Assembly: GCF_000003815.2 (NCBI RefSeq)
Contig: NC_049995.1
Coordinates: 15,018,976 to 15,082,975, forward strand
Source: Branchiostoma floridae
Lineage: Eukaryota; Chordata; Leptocardii; Amphioxiformes; Branchiostomatidae
DNA length: 64,000 nt
Direction of reading: 5' to 3'
A program made the translations under genes and the position numbers. Within the stretch, counting starts at the first letter, position 1. Every line of letters begins with the position of its first letter. Below are positions 23,501 to 34,323 of the stretch, piece by piece. Below the pieces are notes generated by a model. It was not told where the DNA came from. It did no database searches and was given only the letters and a program-made list of their open reading frames with translations.

Positions 23501-26500
23501 ACAAAACATTGTTGTCCTTTTAAGGGCCATATCATAGCGTAGATATTACCAGTAATCTCTGCGCTATTGTCGGGACTTTCTAGATAATATTAAAGTATGT
23601 TTCCCAGTCTGAAATGCAACGGTTTATCCGTGCAGGAGTCGTACAACACCCCGTGGCACCAGGCACGGCTTGCCGGGGAGATGTTCACTCTGTTGGTCGT
23701 ACTGCTCATCCTCTACGTCGAGGTATAACAATAATTTCCCTAGACTTTGTCCTGTATTGAGTACGGATAGTTTTCTTAACATTCTTCTTTACTCCGTAAA
23801 TAGTTTCATCAGGTTAATAAATACTAATATATTTAAGGCCTCGAAACACAACCAAAGTAGTACTCACTTCCAACGTTGCAATATCTGTCAGACACCATCA
23901 TCAGGGTCAGAATGGCTGGATCTCTTGAAACGTTGAAAGTGAGTACTACTCTTAATGTGTTTGAAGAACTTAACTGTACGATTCTTCTTTCCTTTTTATC
24001 ATATGATGCTAGCAATATTAGAAACCTTTTCGTACGTATGTCGACCGTCAATAGGCCGGTCTGGTTCATGTATCATTATCATCAGAACGCTACAGTGGCG
24101 TAGTGACGATCGACTACAAGTCTTATACAGGGATTTCTAATCGGCCGTCACGGTCTGATATACGTCTTCGTCATACTAACTCGGGTGCTGTGGATTTTAT
24201 TGATAGCTTATTCATATTATATATCTGACATAGGAGAATTCTTGTACACAACCAAAATTAAACTTACTTGCTTACGTTTCGGTGTCTATCAGACACCTTT
24301 CTCAGAGCTTCTGACTGGAGTTCTGCTTCTCGTCGCTATATGTAGCCGATGTAGGTGGCGCTTTTGCGACGAGAAGATTATCCCAAATGTGTCCAAGTTT
24401 GTATCCCCCCTTGTCCCGATTCATCACTGGGGCTGACTTTCTTATCCATACCGCCTCTTTAATTCACCTGAGTCGTCTGTTGTCTACCCTGTCTATGACT
24501 ATGGTCCCCTCCCAATCAATCTTGAATTTCAATTTTTTAAAAAGCTGTGAAAACCAAGTTTTACGTAAGTTTAATTTTGGTTGTGTACAAGAATCCTCCT
24601 ATATCCTATATTCTACCAACCTGATGAAATTATTTTCGGCATATTATATATCTGTTTTCAGATATCTGACATTATCCACGTGAAACCACAAGCTTTCGGG
24701 ATTCTCAACGGAGTCGGGAACGGACCTTTCCGTTTTCTGAGGTACTTGAAAATTATTTATTATTTGTTTGGAACTTGCCACTGCGGAGACCTTTTTCAGG
24801 CAGCTTCTACAAGTTTGCCTTCAAACGTTTTGAAATTTAGCATTTATCATCTTGAATCATAATTCAGCTGTATTTTCTGTAGTCTCTAATGGGTTTTCTA
24901 CTTCTCACAAACATTGTCAGATTCAGATTACCTAGAATTGTACAAATCTTTTGTCATAAGCGTAAGACATATTGCATGTAGTGCATAAAAGCTTCTTTGT
25001 GTTTGTACAACCCGTGTTGAAACTTATAACTTTCATTACAGCAGTTTGAAGTGAGCATATTGCTTTTGTGGTGGATTTTGTGTGTCTTTCAGACTAAGAC
25101 CCTTCTAGCGTTGAGTAAAAGGAAAGTGAGAGAGAAACGTTTTCTTCTATCCCAGCCTGTTATACAGTTGTGCGGTGCTGATTCTACTGGTATTCCGGTT
25201 GACGGACCACCCCCGGGAAGACGTGGTCATGTCCCTAGCCCTGGTGTTCGGCTGGATGTTACTGCTCTACTTCTCACGGGGCAGCGAAGCTCTGGGGCCG
25301 TTCACTGTCATTATCCAACAGGTACGCACATACATAACAAGCGTTTTCAGCTAGTGTAGACATAAGGACGTTGTCATGTCCCTGGCGTTGGTGTTCGGTT
25401 GGATATTATTCCTTTACTTCTCACTGGGTAGCGAAGCTCTGGGGTCGTACACTGTTATTATCCAACAGGTAAATATACCTTGCACGATAAGATAATGTAG
25501 TTGTGGACATAACAATACTCCTTGTCCTGGTGTTCAACGGGATGTAGAATTGACAAGGATGTGGCGATGCCCTTGGTGCTGAAGTTCAGCTTGATGTTTC
25601 TGTTGTGGTTTTCATGGGAAGGTAAACCTAGAAGAAGTACTCTCGTCTGACCCCCTTAACTCATCTGACAATACCTAATGCACCCTTCTCACTATGGGCA
25701 GCCCTTTCCTCCCACACTCGATAAATTGTAATATCTTTGACTATGTTTTCAATTTTATTAAAATGACCGGAAGATTTACTTAATCTGATTTGATTGGTAA
25801 TGCCAGCCTTTATGCGCTCTAGCCCGTTTATGTCGTTATTATTCTTGTTATTCTTATGTTGCCAAATGACTTAGTTTATGTTCATGTCATCTTAAGTTAT
25901 ACGTCTCGTTATAATCTCAATTTTGTTACTTTTGATTGTCATTGTATGTGATATACAGAGCAGAAGACCTCCATAAGCTCATTGTGAGCTTCTTGTCCCA
26001 TGCTCAAAAAAATGAATGCGAATAAAATAAAATAAGATAAATAATAAAGTCCTCTAATCATTCACTGTTATCACAGTACCCAACGGCTGTAGAAAAGGGA
26101 GTGGGTGGGTAGGTGGGGGGCTCTTGCTCTTCCATCGCTTCTAAAACAGGAGTCAAACTGAACCTGTAGATATAGCCAACACAGGTATTTAAGTACTTGT
26201 ACAATAATAGTAATTGCAGTTCATTGCACATGTGTCTGATGTTTCTACTATTTACTTCCTCTAGATCCTGGCCGGGGATATCGTTCGCTTCTTTGCCGTC
26301 TACCTTGTCTGTCTGCTGGGATACACGGCAGGTAGGTGATCGGATTATTCAACTGACTTATGTTGGTACCTTCCGATTGTATGATTGTATTGTACAATTC
26401 GTTATATCTGGTTTGGTTATGGCCGTATCTAATGAGAGTTTTGTCTTTCAGTCGGTCTCTCCCTTTCCAATGTTTTTACTTCCTAAAATAAAAGAAGCCT

Positions 26501-28633
26501 TAGTCAAACAGATTTACATTTAGGTACTCATTATCCCAAGGATACAACTGGAACATTGCATTTAGAAAGCAAACACGTTTCTTCTCAACTCCACGTTTCT
26601 AGCCTAACCACTAGGCCATCGACGCTCAAATATAACAGTAAAGGTACGGGTTTAGTGTTAAAATTAACGTTGTTCCTCTGTTTTTCTACAGCTTTTTATA
26701 TCACATATGAGCAAACGGAAGAATACATCGAAAAGTTCTGTGACTTTGAGCACACGATGCTGACCCTGTTCAAACTCACATTTGGGCATGTTATATTTCC
26801 TTTTCTATCTTTTCATCGTCTTGTTTTGCATTTCAGCGTTCTATATCACGTTTGAGCAGGCGGACGAGTACCTGGAGCAGTTCCGTGACTTTGAGCACAC
26901 GATGCTGACCCTCTTCAAGCTCACATTTGGGCATGTTATCTTTCCTTTTCGATCTTTTCATCGTCTTGTCTTGTTCTTCAGCGTTCTACATCACATTTGA
27001 GCAGGCTGACGAGTACCTCGAACAGTTCCGAGACTTTGAGCACACCATGCTGACCCTATTCAAACTGACCCTCGGCGTTGAAGACGTCACGGTTCTGGAC
27101 AAGGCCCCCAACCCCGCCATGGCGGTTGCCTTGTTTGTCAGCTTTCTCATCTTCTCCTTCCTCCTGATGACCAACCTGCTAATTGGCATGATGGGAGAGA
27201 CGCTGTCCAGGGTGTCCGAGGAGAAAAGGGATCTTTGGAAACTGCAAGTAGGTATTGGTTGCTTATTTAGCACAAGCACATGAATTTGATAAGCGCACCG
27301 TGTCGCCTATACTCTTCTCCATAACCCTTTTTCTTTTTCTTCCTTGCACGGGCTTGGTGGCCAAATTACATCTACTAAACTTAAGGCATATAATTTTCTA
27401 TTTCAAATTCATCTAATTTTTTTCACATTTTTCCTCAGCGTGCCTGCCTGATCCTCCTTTTCGAGCGGCGGCTGCCCAGCTGCCTGCGGAGGCCGGCAGG
27501 AGAGTACGTGGACGTGCCGGGGTTCGACCCTAACACCAGATACCTCAGGTAAGGGCTGGTACGTGCTAATCTCCAAGCAGATCCTACAGTCGCATAAGAT
27601 AGCTATCAAAAGCTGGCAGAGGAGTAAAACCGGCCTAGGAGTGTGTTTCGCTACTACAAGGCAAATGGATAGTTGGGCAGTATCTTATGCCATCGTAGGA
27701 TCTGCTTGGGGATCAGGTACATGCATTAGTTTGACCTTGCTCGTCAGTATCGTCAGTGGGTATTCTGAAAGACACAAAGAAAACATGATTCAGGAATTTG
27801 CACTTCAGTAAGATGTTGGATAAAGCCACTGGCAACTAGTACTATTAAAACAGTACTGATTAGATGTTTTGTTCCCATATCTAATTATTAAGACTTTGCG
27901 TAGTTTGTTCATTTTACCGATCAGTTTTATGTTTCTGTTTATTTTTATCTCAAACACATTATCTTAATACTAATCGACCTGTTGACTTGATTTCACCCAT
28001 TGTATATGAACAAATACGAATTGTGTTGGTGGTGGTAAAGATAACACGTCAATGCAGTCAATAAAAAAGGCATAGTATTACAACAAATCAATCAGTCAGT
28101 AGATTTATCCATATTTTTATCCCATGAATTATAGGGTAAAGATCCTGGGGGAGCTGGAGGCCCGCAGTGAGGTGAAGTTTAAGCGGGCTCCAGCCAGACA
28201 GGGGCCAAATAGTGGAACACTTATGTGATGCTAGAATCCACCAGTCAAATTAGTCTATCTATCAATATATCTGTTTATCTATAATCAATCTATTTTGATT
28301 TATTATTTAGGGTAAAGATCCTGGGGCGAACTGGAGGCGCGGAGTGAGGTGAAAATTAAGCGGGCCCCGGCCAGACAGCGCCCGTCTGATGGAACACTTA
28401 ATATGTGATGTCAGAACCTATCAATATATCTATTTACCTATAATCAATCTTGTGTTTATTCAACATATAGGGTGAAGATCCTGGGCGAGCTGGAGGCCCG
28501 CAGTGAGGTGAAGTTTAAACGGGCCCCGGCCAGACAGCGCCCGTCCTTCCAGCGGTCCGTAGTCGGCTCAACCAAATCAGCCAAGATGCGCGCCATGGTG
28601 GACTACTGGCGCAAACAAACTACCAGTCTATAA
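17540..28633 (+). CDS. TRPV-family cation channel, complete, 727 aa
   Basis: Exons: 17540-17694, 17909-17985, 18369-18494, 18850-18999, 19309-19407, 19827-19963, 20354-20455, 20869-21045, 22884-23105, 23636-23722, 24662-24741, 25156-25321, 26265-26331, 26982-27247, 27439-27548, 28471-28633; every join is in frame. Residues about 80-340 are ankyrin repeats (HQSLHLALLRDNEKLALEIL, ESPLHLAIFNGNFRLVRELV, ALSLAARLGMEHIVRYLV). TM1 is around WTSFVRGWFLAFALAYLVHI, followed by an extracellular loop with NGT and NVT glycosylation sequons. TM2 (FTLLVVLLILYVE), TM3 (CAVLILLVF), TM4 (MSLALVFGWMLLLYF) and TM5 follow. Then come the pore helix, the filter TLGVED (578-583) and TM6 (FLIFSFLLMTNLLIGMMG). The C-tail begins EEKRDLWKLQ, resembling the TRP region. 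Length and layout match TRPV channels, closest to the TRPV5/6 type. Family role: a tetrameric plasma-membrane Ca2+-permeable channel. The start ATG is the first in an exon preceded by in-frame stops and is not independently proven. Confidence 0.92.
18255..18320. repeat. MITE fragment next to TRPV exon 3
   Basis: The segment CGGTAATGAGATACGCCAAA through GTAGTTGGACATGATTTAGG matches one arm of the 'GGATATGATTTTGGAAA' family. It ends about 50 bases before the exon that starts at 18369. Confidence 0.6.
20190..20339. repeat. MITE, 150 bp, near-perfect 30-bp inverted ends
   Basis: The left end CAATCAAAATATAAAATCAT continues AGTCTACTAC; the right end is its reverse complement GTAGTAGACTATGATTTTAT and ends TTTGATTG. 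It lies in a TRPV intron just upstream of the exon at 20354, contributing sequence almost up to that acceptor. Confidence 0.9.
21046..22350 (+). repeat. Tandem array of partial copies of TRPV exon 8
   Basis: The 3' end of the exon at 20869-21045 is repeated about a dozen times. Short type I copies (e.g. 21321-21371, 21484-21534) have an AG before CTAGAGATCGTGGT, 51 open bases (LEIVVYNNVRRFYTNIK) and a GTAA donor. Type II copies read LEIIVYSNVHRLCTNAK. Two longer copies (about 21562-21696 and 22218-22347) preserve YGPVSECLCDLTDIDSTQ and onwards, but no acceptor is visible before them. The type I copy at about 22132-22184 has an in-frame TAG. The phase is 0 at both sides in the short copies. 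Confidence 0.85.
22365..22883. other. TRPV intron sequence after the exon-8 array
   Basis: A fragment of the 'ACTGGACATCATTTTGAAAA' MITE family lies at about 22370-22400. A short open frame at 22566-22805 shows no family resemblance and no codon signature I trust. Otherwise nothing is evident. Confidence 0.4.
23840..23950. repeat. MITE with 'GTCTGTCAGACACC' core
   Basis: It runs from AACCAAAGTAGTACTCACTT, through CAGACACCATCATCAGGGTC, to GTGAGTACTACT, with inverted AGTAGTACTCAC ends. It is related to the elements at 24239-24593 and 34847-35066. Confidence 0.65.
24239..24593. repeat. MITE, 355 bp, inverted ends TTCTTGTACACAACC
   Basis: The left end TTCTTGTACACAACCAAAAT continues TAAACTTAC and is matched by the right end GTAAGTTTAATTTTGGTTGT continuing GTACAAGAA. 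The inside holds GTTTCGGTGTCTATCAGACA, the same core as in the neighbouring element. It lies within the TRPV intron between the TM2 exon and the TM2-TM3 linker exon. Confidence 0.85.
25373..25468 (+). pseudogene. Second copy of the TRPV TM4 half-exon
   Basis: From GAC at about 25373, the reading DVVMSLALVFGWILFLYF through GSEALGSYTVIIQQ to a GTAAAT donor repeats the last two-thirds of the exon at 25156-25321. Many differences are synonymous. The upstream TM3 part is missing and the only AG (in ATAAG) lacks a pyrimidine tract. A third, badly decayed copy is visible at about 25556-25606. This could be a disused alternative exon. Confidence 0.7.
25700..26050 (+). mobile_element. Possible 3' tail of a LINE-type retrotransposon
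   Basis: A stretch without coding sense ends in ATAAGCTCATTGTGAGCTTC, then CTCAAAAAAATGAATGCGAA and an AAATAAAATAAG repeat. The combination of GAGCTT motifs and a short AAATAA-type tail resembles the 3' ends of CR1/L2-like LINEs. No reverse transcriptase is present. Confidence 0.4.
26690..26945 (+). pseudogene. Two truncated copies of the TRPV pore-helix exon
   Basis: Three copies of the exon start lie exactly 145 bases apart (26692, 26837, 26982). Each is preceded by its own pyrimidine tract and AG and reads FYITFEQADEYLEQF through FEHTMLTLFKLT. Only the third continues into the selectivity filter and TM6. The first two run into the duplicated intron (TTTGGGCATGTTAT) without a donor, and 145 is not a multiple of three, so reading through breaks the frame. 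Copy 1 is the more diverged (AFYITYEQTEEYIEKF). Confidence 0.85.
27566..27716. repeat. MITE related to the 15920 element
   Basis: It begins CTAATCTCCAAGCAGATCCT and ends AGGATCTGCTTGGGGATCAG with imperfect inverted ends. It sits about 20 bases after the donor of the TRPV exon that ends at 27548. Confidence 0.75.
28132..28228 (+). CDS. Possible alternative last exon of the TRPV gene
   Basis: A first copy of the terminal exon follows TTATAG and keeps the phase (AG plus G). It reads VKILGELEARSEVKFKRAP, then ARQGPNSGTLM and a TGA at about 28226-28228. Used instead of the exon at 28471, it would replace the last ~30 residues with a short tail. A middle copy at about 28314-28400 has one extra base and meets a TGA after 12 codons, so it looks dead. 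Expression is not demonstrated. Confidence 0.45.
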
Positions 28634-28990
28634 AAAAAAGTAGTATTCACCTGCAGTTCCAGAGCAAGCTGCTAGGGGGCCCAAACATACATCACCTCTT
28701 CCTTACATCACTACTGGCGCAAACAGACTACCAGTCTATAAAAAATTATTCCCCTGCAGTTCCAGAGCAAGCTGCTAGGGGGGCAAAACATCACATCTTC
28801 TTTACATCAATCCTGGCGCAAACAGACTACCAGTCTATAAAAAATTATTCACCTGCAGTTCCATAGCAAGCTGCTAGGGGCCCAAACATACATCACTTCT
28901 TCCTTACATCACCTCTGGCGCAAACAGACTACCAGTCTATAAAAATCCCCTGCAGTTCCAGAGCAAGCTGCTAGGGGGCCCAAACATACA
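28596..28990. repeat. Tandem copies of the TRPV stop-codon region and 3' UTR
   Basis: About four copies of a ~110-base unit, each holding CTGGCGCAAACAGACTACCA and GTCTATAAAA (the last codons and stop), then CCTGCAGTTCCAGAGCAAGC and TGCTAGGGG. The first copy belongs to the real gene end; the others are downstream. Confidence 0.85.
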
Positions 28991-29225
28991 CCAAGTCTTC
29001 CTTATATCACAAGCTACCTGCCACCAAAAAAAATCAAGACCATGGCATGTCTAGGTCAAAAGATACAAAAATAGAATGTCTGCTGCAGTACTAAGGTCAC
29101 ATACCAGGGGGCCCAAAATTGACATTGACCTACCCACATACCAAACATCATCGTAATCCATCCAGAGGTTCTAGCGTTGTGCTGACTACAAATATCCGGA
29201 AACACAAACACACAGACAGACACAC
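28990..29225. repeat. Dispersed repeat ending in CACACAGACAGACAC
   Basis: It contains CATACCAGGGGGCCCAAAAT, ATCATCGTAATCCATCCAGA and CTACAAATATCCGGAAACAC. A second copy at 44750-44881 plus 45665-45810 is split by a retroelement insertion. It is probably an old non-autonomous transposon. Confidence 0.7.
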
Positions 29226-30540
29226 CTAAAAAACTATACATGCATTTTCATGCTGGTAAATAAGGATGTGAAATTGATAAAAGTCACAATTTTAGATAGT
29301 TAGCTGCCCAGTGACTCAAATGCATGGTTCGTTGATAAGATCATCCAATAAACAAAGACGTTTAAAGAACTAGAAAGGTCTATACTAAATCTTCCGTTAT
29401 TGAAAATATGACTTTTTTATGGTTTATTAGAGGAATCTTGGAAAAAAATACGCGTATTCCATATTTCACGTTTCAGAGGGAAGTCCCACATACACGCTAA
29501 AAGCGTCTTTCTTTTAGTTAGAACATCATTCTTAACGGAGAAAGCTTCCTCATGATTGCTTTCCTGATGGGTATGATCTATACAAACATTTCAAGGATAA
29601 ATTAAACAGACATCTGTATTATTAACTGTTTTTGTGGTTGGCTTCTAAGTAGATAAATAGATTGAATGAAAGACCTTTATTATACATTTATGCTCCAACA
29701 AGCTAAGTACAGGTCGTAGCGATAAGGCACAAATTCATTTACAGAGACTACTATGTGCTAGTATGTAACGTTACAGGTTCAACTTCTTCTCGCTTCTTAA
29801 GACAGTTGTAAACATAATAAGGGCAGATGTAATCAATAATACAGGATTGATCTAGTTGCATATATATATACCATGTTATATATATATATATATGCAAGTA
29901 TATCCTTCAATGGATGCTATCGACGCTTCCGTTTTCAATCCCATACAGCGAGAGTACCCTTTGGAACTGAAAGGCTTTTCAATTATGCATCAACAGATGA
30001 GCACGTCTACGTGCCATTTCACGAGTAGCGCAAACCACTTTGCTAATATCCCGGGACCTTCACACTACTGTGTGGCATGCGAGCACTCCTGCGTGTTATT
30101 AGGGCCTTATTTTCAACAGTTAAAGTTAAGGCAACACTGACTTAGTTTAATGGATGACATCCTTTGGCAAAATTCAGTAAAAAATTGCTACTAAACCACA
30201 GTCCATTCTTTTCCAAGCTTGATTTGTCCTGTGTTCACCACTAGTAAGACTGTAATAGACAATCAACATCATTTCAATCATGTTTATATTTCCCTTCTTG
30301 TTCAAAGAGGGAACAAGGGCGCTTTGGCCACATGCCCTGACCATGTGCCCCTTCCCTGGAGAGCAGATCCTCTGGGAAGCATAGAATTCTGATTGATCAG
30401 GGATGCTATTGGGTGACAAGATGCCACAGTTTTTTTTTTTTTTTTTTTTTTTTTTAGAACAGGGGAACTCAATGCGCGGTTGCCATCCATAAAGTTAAGT
30501 CCGTGTGGCCTGAGGCTTATTAGTTGTCCAGTTATACATC
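29226..30540. other. Intergenic DNA with repeats
   Basis: TA-rich microsatellites lie near 29860-29895. A relative of the 3376 MITE is at about 30129-30517 (ends AAGGCAACACTGACTTAG and TAAAGTTAAGTCCGTGTGGC), and inside it is a run of about 25 T from 30431. No gene is recognised. Confidence 0.5.
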
Positions 30541-30748
30541 AGCAGCGTTGTTTGACGAGTACGCCCACCTTGTGACCTTCTCGCCATTCTGCGACATACG
30601 TGGCGAACTTTACGGGCCATCGTGACGTCACGCGTCGGCAGTATGCACCAGTCACGTGATCAGACCCGGTAGATAGTGTCTGACTCCGTTCGTGAAGGAT
30701 CGTGTTTTGCGCGGGACTCTGAGGATTGCCGGCCGAATCTGCTCATGG
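30541..30748 (+). promoter_or_regulatory. CpG-rich candidate promoter and leader exon of glycogen-module gene 1
   Basis: The region is enriched in CG dinucleotides (GCGACATACGTGGCG, GTGACGTCACGCGTCGG) in otherwise AT-rich surroundings. GTGACGTCAC is a perfect CRE-type palindrome. CACGTGATC is an E-box-like site nearby. CTGCTCATG followed by GTAGGTCT near 30749 is a plausible splice donor closing a leader exon that would join the acceptor before 34324. Confidence 0.45.
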
Positions 30749-33700
30749 TAGGTCTCAGGGCTTATTCATTACGAGATGTTTCCTTGTACACAGCTTGTTG
30801 ATCGGATGCTTTGCTAATGGTTAATATTAATATTGCGTAGACGTTGCCCAGTCCATAGGTGTAACTATATTTGACAGAGATATTATTTAGCTCAATGGTA
30901 TGCCTAACGAAACTACTTATGGATCAAGACATGTTTACTAGGTGTTTCCCTTTAGATGCTTTTCATAATCGGGTTGTTGAATGAATGCATTGCTAGTGGT
31001 AATGTTATTAGCATAGATTTTATTTATTACACTAATGCCATCACCTTTGTTTACACCAGACTAAATGTAACTTCTAAAGGGGTAATCTATTTGTATTGAG
31101 ATGAGAAGAATACTATATAAATAGACATTCATTGCTCAATTCATAGGTGTGATGATATTCGGCGTAGAGACATTATTTCTCACTCAATGCGTCAAGCAGT
31201 TAGCACCCTAGATGTTTAAACAATGATACTCCGTTATGGTTGATGACATGACATACTATGTGGAGAAGAAAAAAAGGACTGCCTGCTGGTATATGGTTTT
31301 GTAAGTGCATTTTAAGGTTTAAGATAGTCGGGTGTGCCTATTCAGTACGCAAAAAAAGGTCACAGACAGTCATTGGCCCAAATTCTAGACCAAGGATGAT
31401 CGAGTTTTCCCAGCGTTATATAGACTGTTGTGACCTACTTACGAATATAGCGTGTCCAGAACTGGTAGTTTGTCGTATAATTGAAAATCACAGGACTTTG
31501 GGTCTAACATTACAGTCAAACCTTCACATAGAGACTAAGTGGACTGGAATGAAATGTTTTAACTAGCCAGGGAGATCCCTGACGCCTGGCTCAATGGAAA
31601 ACAAACTAAGGGACCACCAAAAATTGGTCACAGACTCACAGCACAATATGGCTGCTGCATATTTGACTGTATCAAGATTCTACCTTTGTAGCATTTTAAG
31701 AATCTAAAAATGCAAGATTGATGTTTTGCCAGCTGCACTACTAGTATAGAAGTATACATTATTAATGTTTTAAGCCTTTACATGAACGTCATGTTGCGCG
31801 GCCTATGGGATTAGAATTTATTGCTCTGACAGTGAAATGTCTGCATCAATGGTATTCGTCTTATCACGCGAGCTTCATTTATTTTATTGTTAGGGCACAG
31901 GCTCGGCATCCAGCTCTATTGTTCTTTTTTCTTGGATCGTTGTATAAAAGAGAATACGTTTTATGCAGAAAAAAATACTAGCAATATCAAGGCGTTTTGT
32001 AAAAATGAGTATTTTAGATGTTATTGATATCTGCAACTCTTATGATAACGTGCCAACGTGTAGCTTATAGCCATCATGGGTAATTTGTGGGCAGCTAATC
32101 TTCTTGGACTTCGGAACATACAAAGATGCAAGTCGTACAAATTACAGAAAATTTCAATAACCGGTCAAAAATTTAAACAACCAGTTTAAATGAGATGCAG
32201 ATAAAGGTGAACTTTATTGGCAACATCTTTGCATTAAGACTTTAACATTTGAATCCCGCCATACGTGAATGGCCGCTAGATAATCGTGTCATGTAAAAAG
32301 CATGTAACAGCAAGAGTAATGTAAGTCGTATTCACGTGCGACAGTGCTGTACACTGTCCTGGCCTACGTGCAATAGGAACATTAATAATTCATCAGTTTT
32401 GACTAGATACAAACTTTCCCTGCCCGTTGTTATCATAAAGGTACAAGTAACCTTTTCTCTGGACGTTAACTACTATCACAATTTTGCTCATTTGTACCTC
32501 AAAGTTGTTAAGTGCATATATTTTACAATCATATTGCTGCTTCAAAGTAATAGGATCTTTTCTTGACACTTAGTGTATTTTTGTCCACATTCACACCACT
32601 TATTAATTATATTTTGTTTATAAAATATCATTAATGATTATTAAAATCAAATTATTTTTAGTACATGCATTAAGTTTTACATATTACGTTAAGATACATT
32701 AGGTCACTGGACATCGAATTTTATTCAGTGCAGTTATTTTATAATCACTTTTCCAAAGGGCGACAACATTCCCTTGGCCTTGATATTGAGTACATTTCCC
32801 ATTCTCCTCACGTGTACGTTTATCGGATTTGTGCCTACGTGCGCTCAGACGCTTTGTGGCCTACATTTACACCGAGTCAATGACCGGGAGGTCGTTCTCG
32901 ACTATATAACACAGTCAAATGATTTTATTGACCTTTAGTCTGATTAGGGTTATTTTAGACAAAAGTATGTGATGTCTGCAAGCGTTGTCTGTTTTAAGTA
33001 GCCAACTTTAGCCCCCAGATTCAACGAAGACAGACGCACAGAGAGATCACTTTGACTTTATTAGAATTGTATAGAGGGCAATATGTGAAATCTAGGCATA
33101 TATATATAGAGAGAGAGACACACACAGAGAGAGAGACACAGAGAGGGAGAGACGGATAGGTAGGTAGATATACATGAACTTGATGAAGATACAGATATAG
33201 ATATATACACAGTTATCCGAGATCTTTTTCCCAAGTTCACTTAAAAAGATCCTTGAAACATGTATGTTTTCAATTATCAAGTTAGATATTACATAACACA
33301 AAACAACAAGTCAAAGTCAACGGCCCGACATTGATTTTTACATGAGTTTGATTTCCCTTCAACGTGCGCCCAGACGCTTTGTAGCCCACATTTACGCCGA
33401 GTCAATGACCGGAGGGTCGTTCCCGACTATATAATACGGACAAACGATTTTATTGACCTTCTGTCTGTCTAGAGTTTATTCCTAGCATTGGTATGTGATT
33501 AAAGAAAAAAGGTGGTTGTTTATACCATCACTAGATTTTTACAATATTATTCTCACTTAAAGTCACTTGTGTTGGGTGTAAAATGTAAACTACAGGAAAT
33601 GTGTAGGTCCTTTGAAATTATGTCATTTAGAAAAGATCATAAAACTCTGATATTGTCTTCTAAAAATACATTAGAGTACATGTATTCTGTTTCTAATTTA

Positions 33701-34323
33701 CGTAGTATTGCAATTATTCTCACTAAAAGCCATTCTTGTTGGGTGTAAACTAAAGACAATGTGTATGACATTCGAAATCATTTTTATTTCTTTCCCACGG
33801 TCAGTTAGAAAAGATCATAAAAATCCGATTTGATCTTTTAACAATACATCAAGTTACATGTATTATGTTGATAATTTTAATATTCTAAGTTTGATATATA
33901 TTCCATCCAATAAAACGGATTCAAGCCAAAGTCAAAGTAGGACGATTCGATATCGGAATCTGGCTACCTAACATGCATTTGATTGAAAACATTGATTTTC
34001 TTTTAACGGTCACACAGGGACTTTACACAATCTGCTGGGATTCAAAATCAATTACGTGATATCGGGCTATTCCATTGCTCAAGCTGTAGGGAGAGGGGGT
34101 CTTAATCTGTGTATAATCAGTGGCATTCGACATCGTAATAACGACATTAAAGATCGATGATGATAATGATGATGACAATGGTTGCTACAATAAAAGCTTG
34201 TTGGAAAAAAAGTAAAAAAACACACATTTCAGTCAACGTTCAAAAAGCATCACTGTAGAATTTTCACCAAAATTTACATATTCTTTGCACCTCTTTTTAT
34301 TGTATGTTTATCATCAATTACAG
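30749..34323. other. Probable long first intron of glycogen-module gene 1
   Basis: No coding exon was found. The stretch holds a decayed 'TACAGTCAAACC' MITE (31511-31672), GA/CA microsatellites (33100-33150), two copies of a TATA-containing block (32835-32960 and 33363-33490) and a tandem pair of ~150-base units (33553-33683, 33716-33867). Confidence 0.45.
32835..33490. repeat. Duplicated ~120-bp block carrying CTATATAA
   Basis: The blocks at 32835-32960 and 33363-33490 share CAGACGCTTTGT, GAGTCAATGACCGG, GTCGTTC, CGACTATATAA and GATTTTATTGACCTT. TATGTGAT follows each. The TATA-like CTATATAA is conserved in both copies. Confidence 0.8.
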
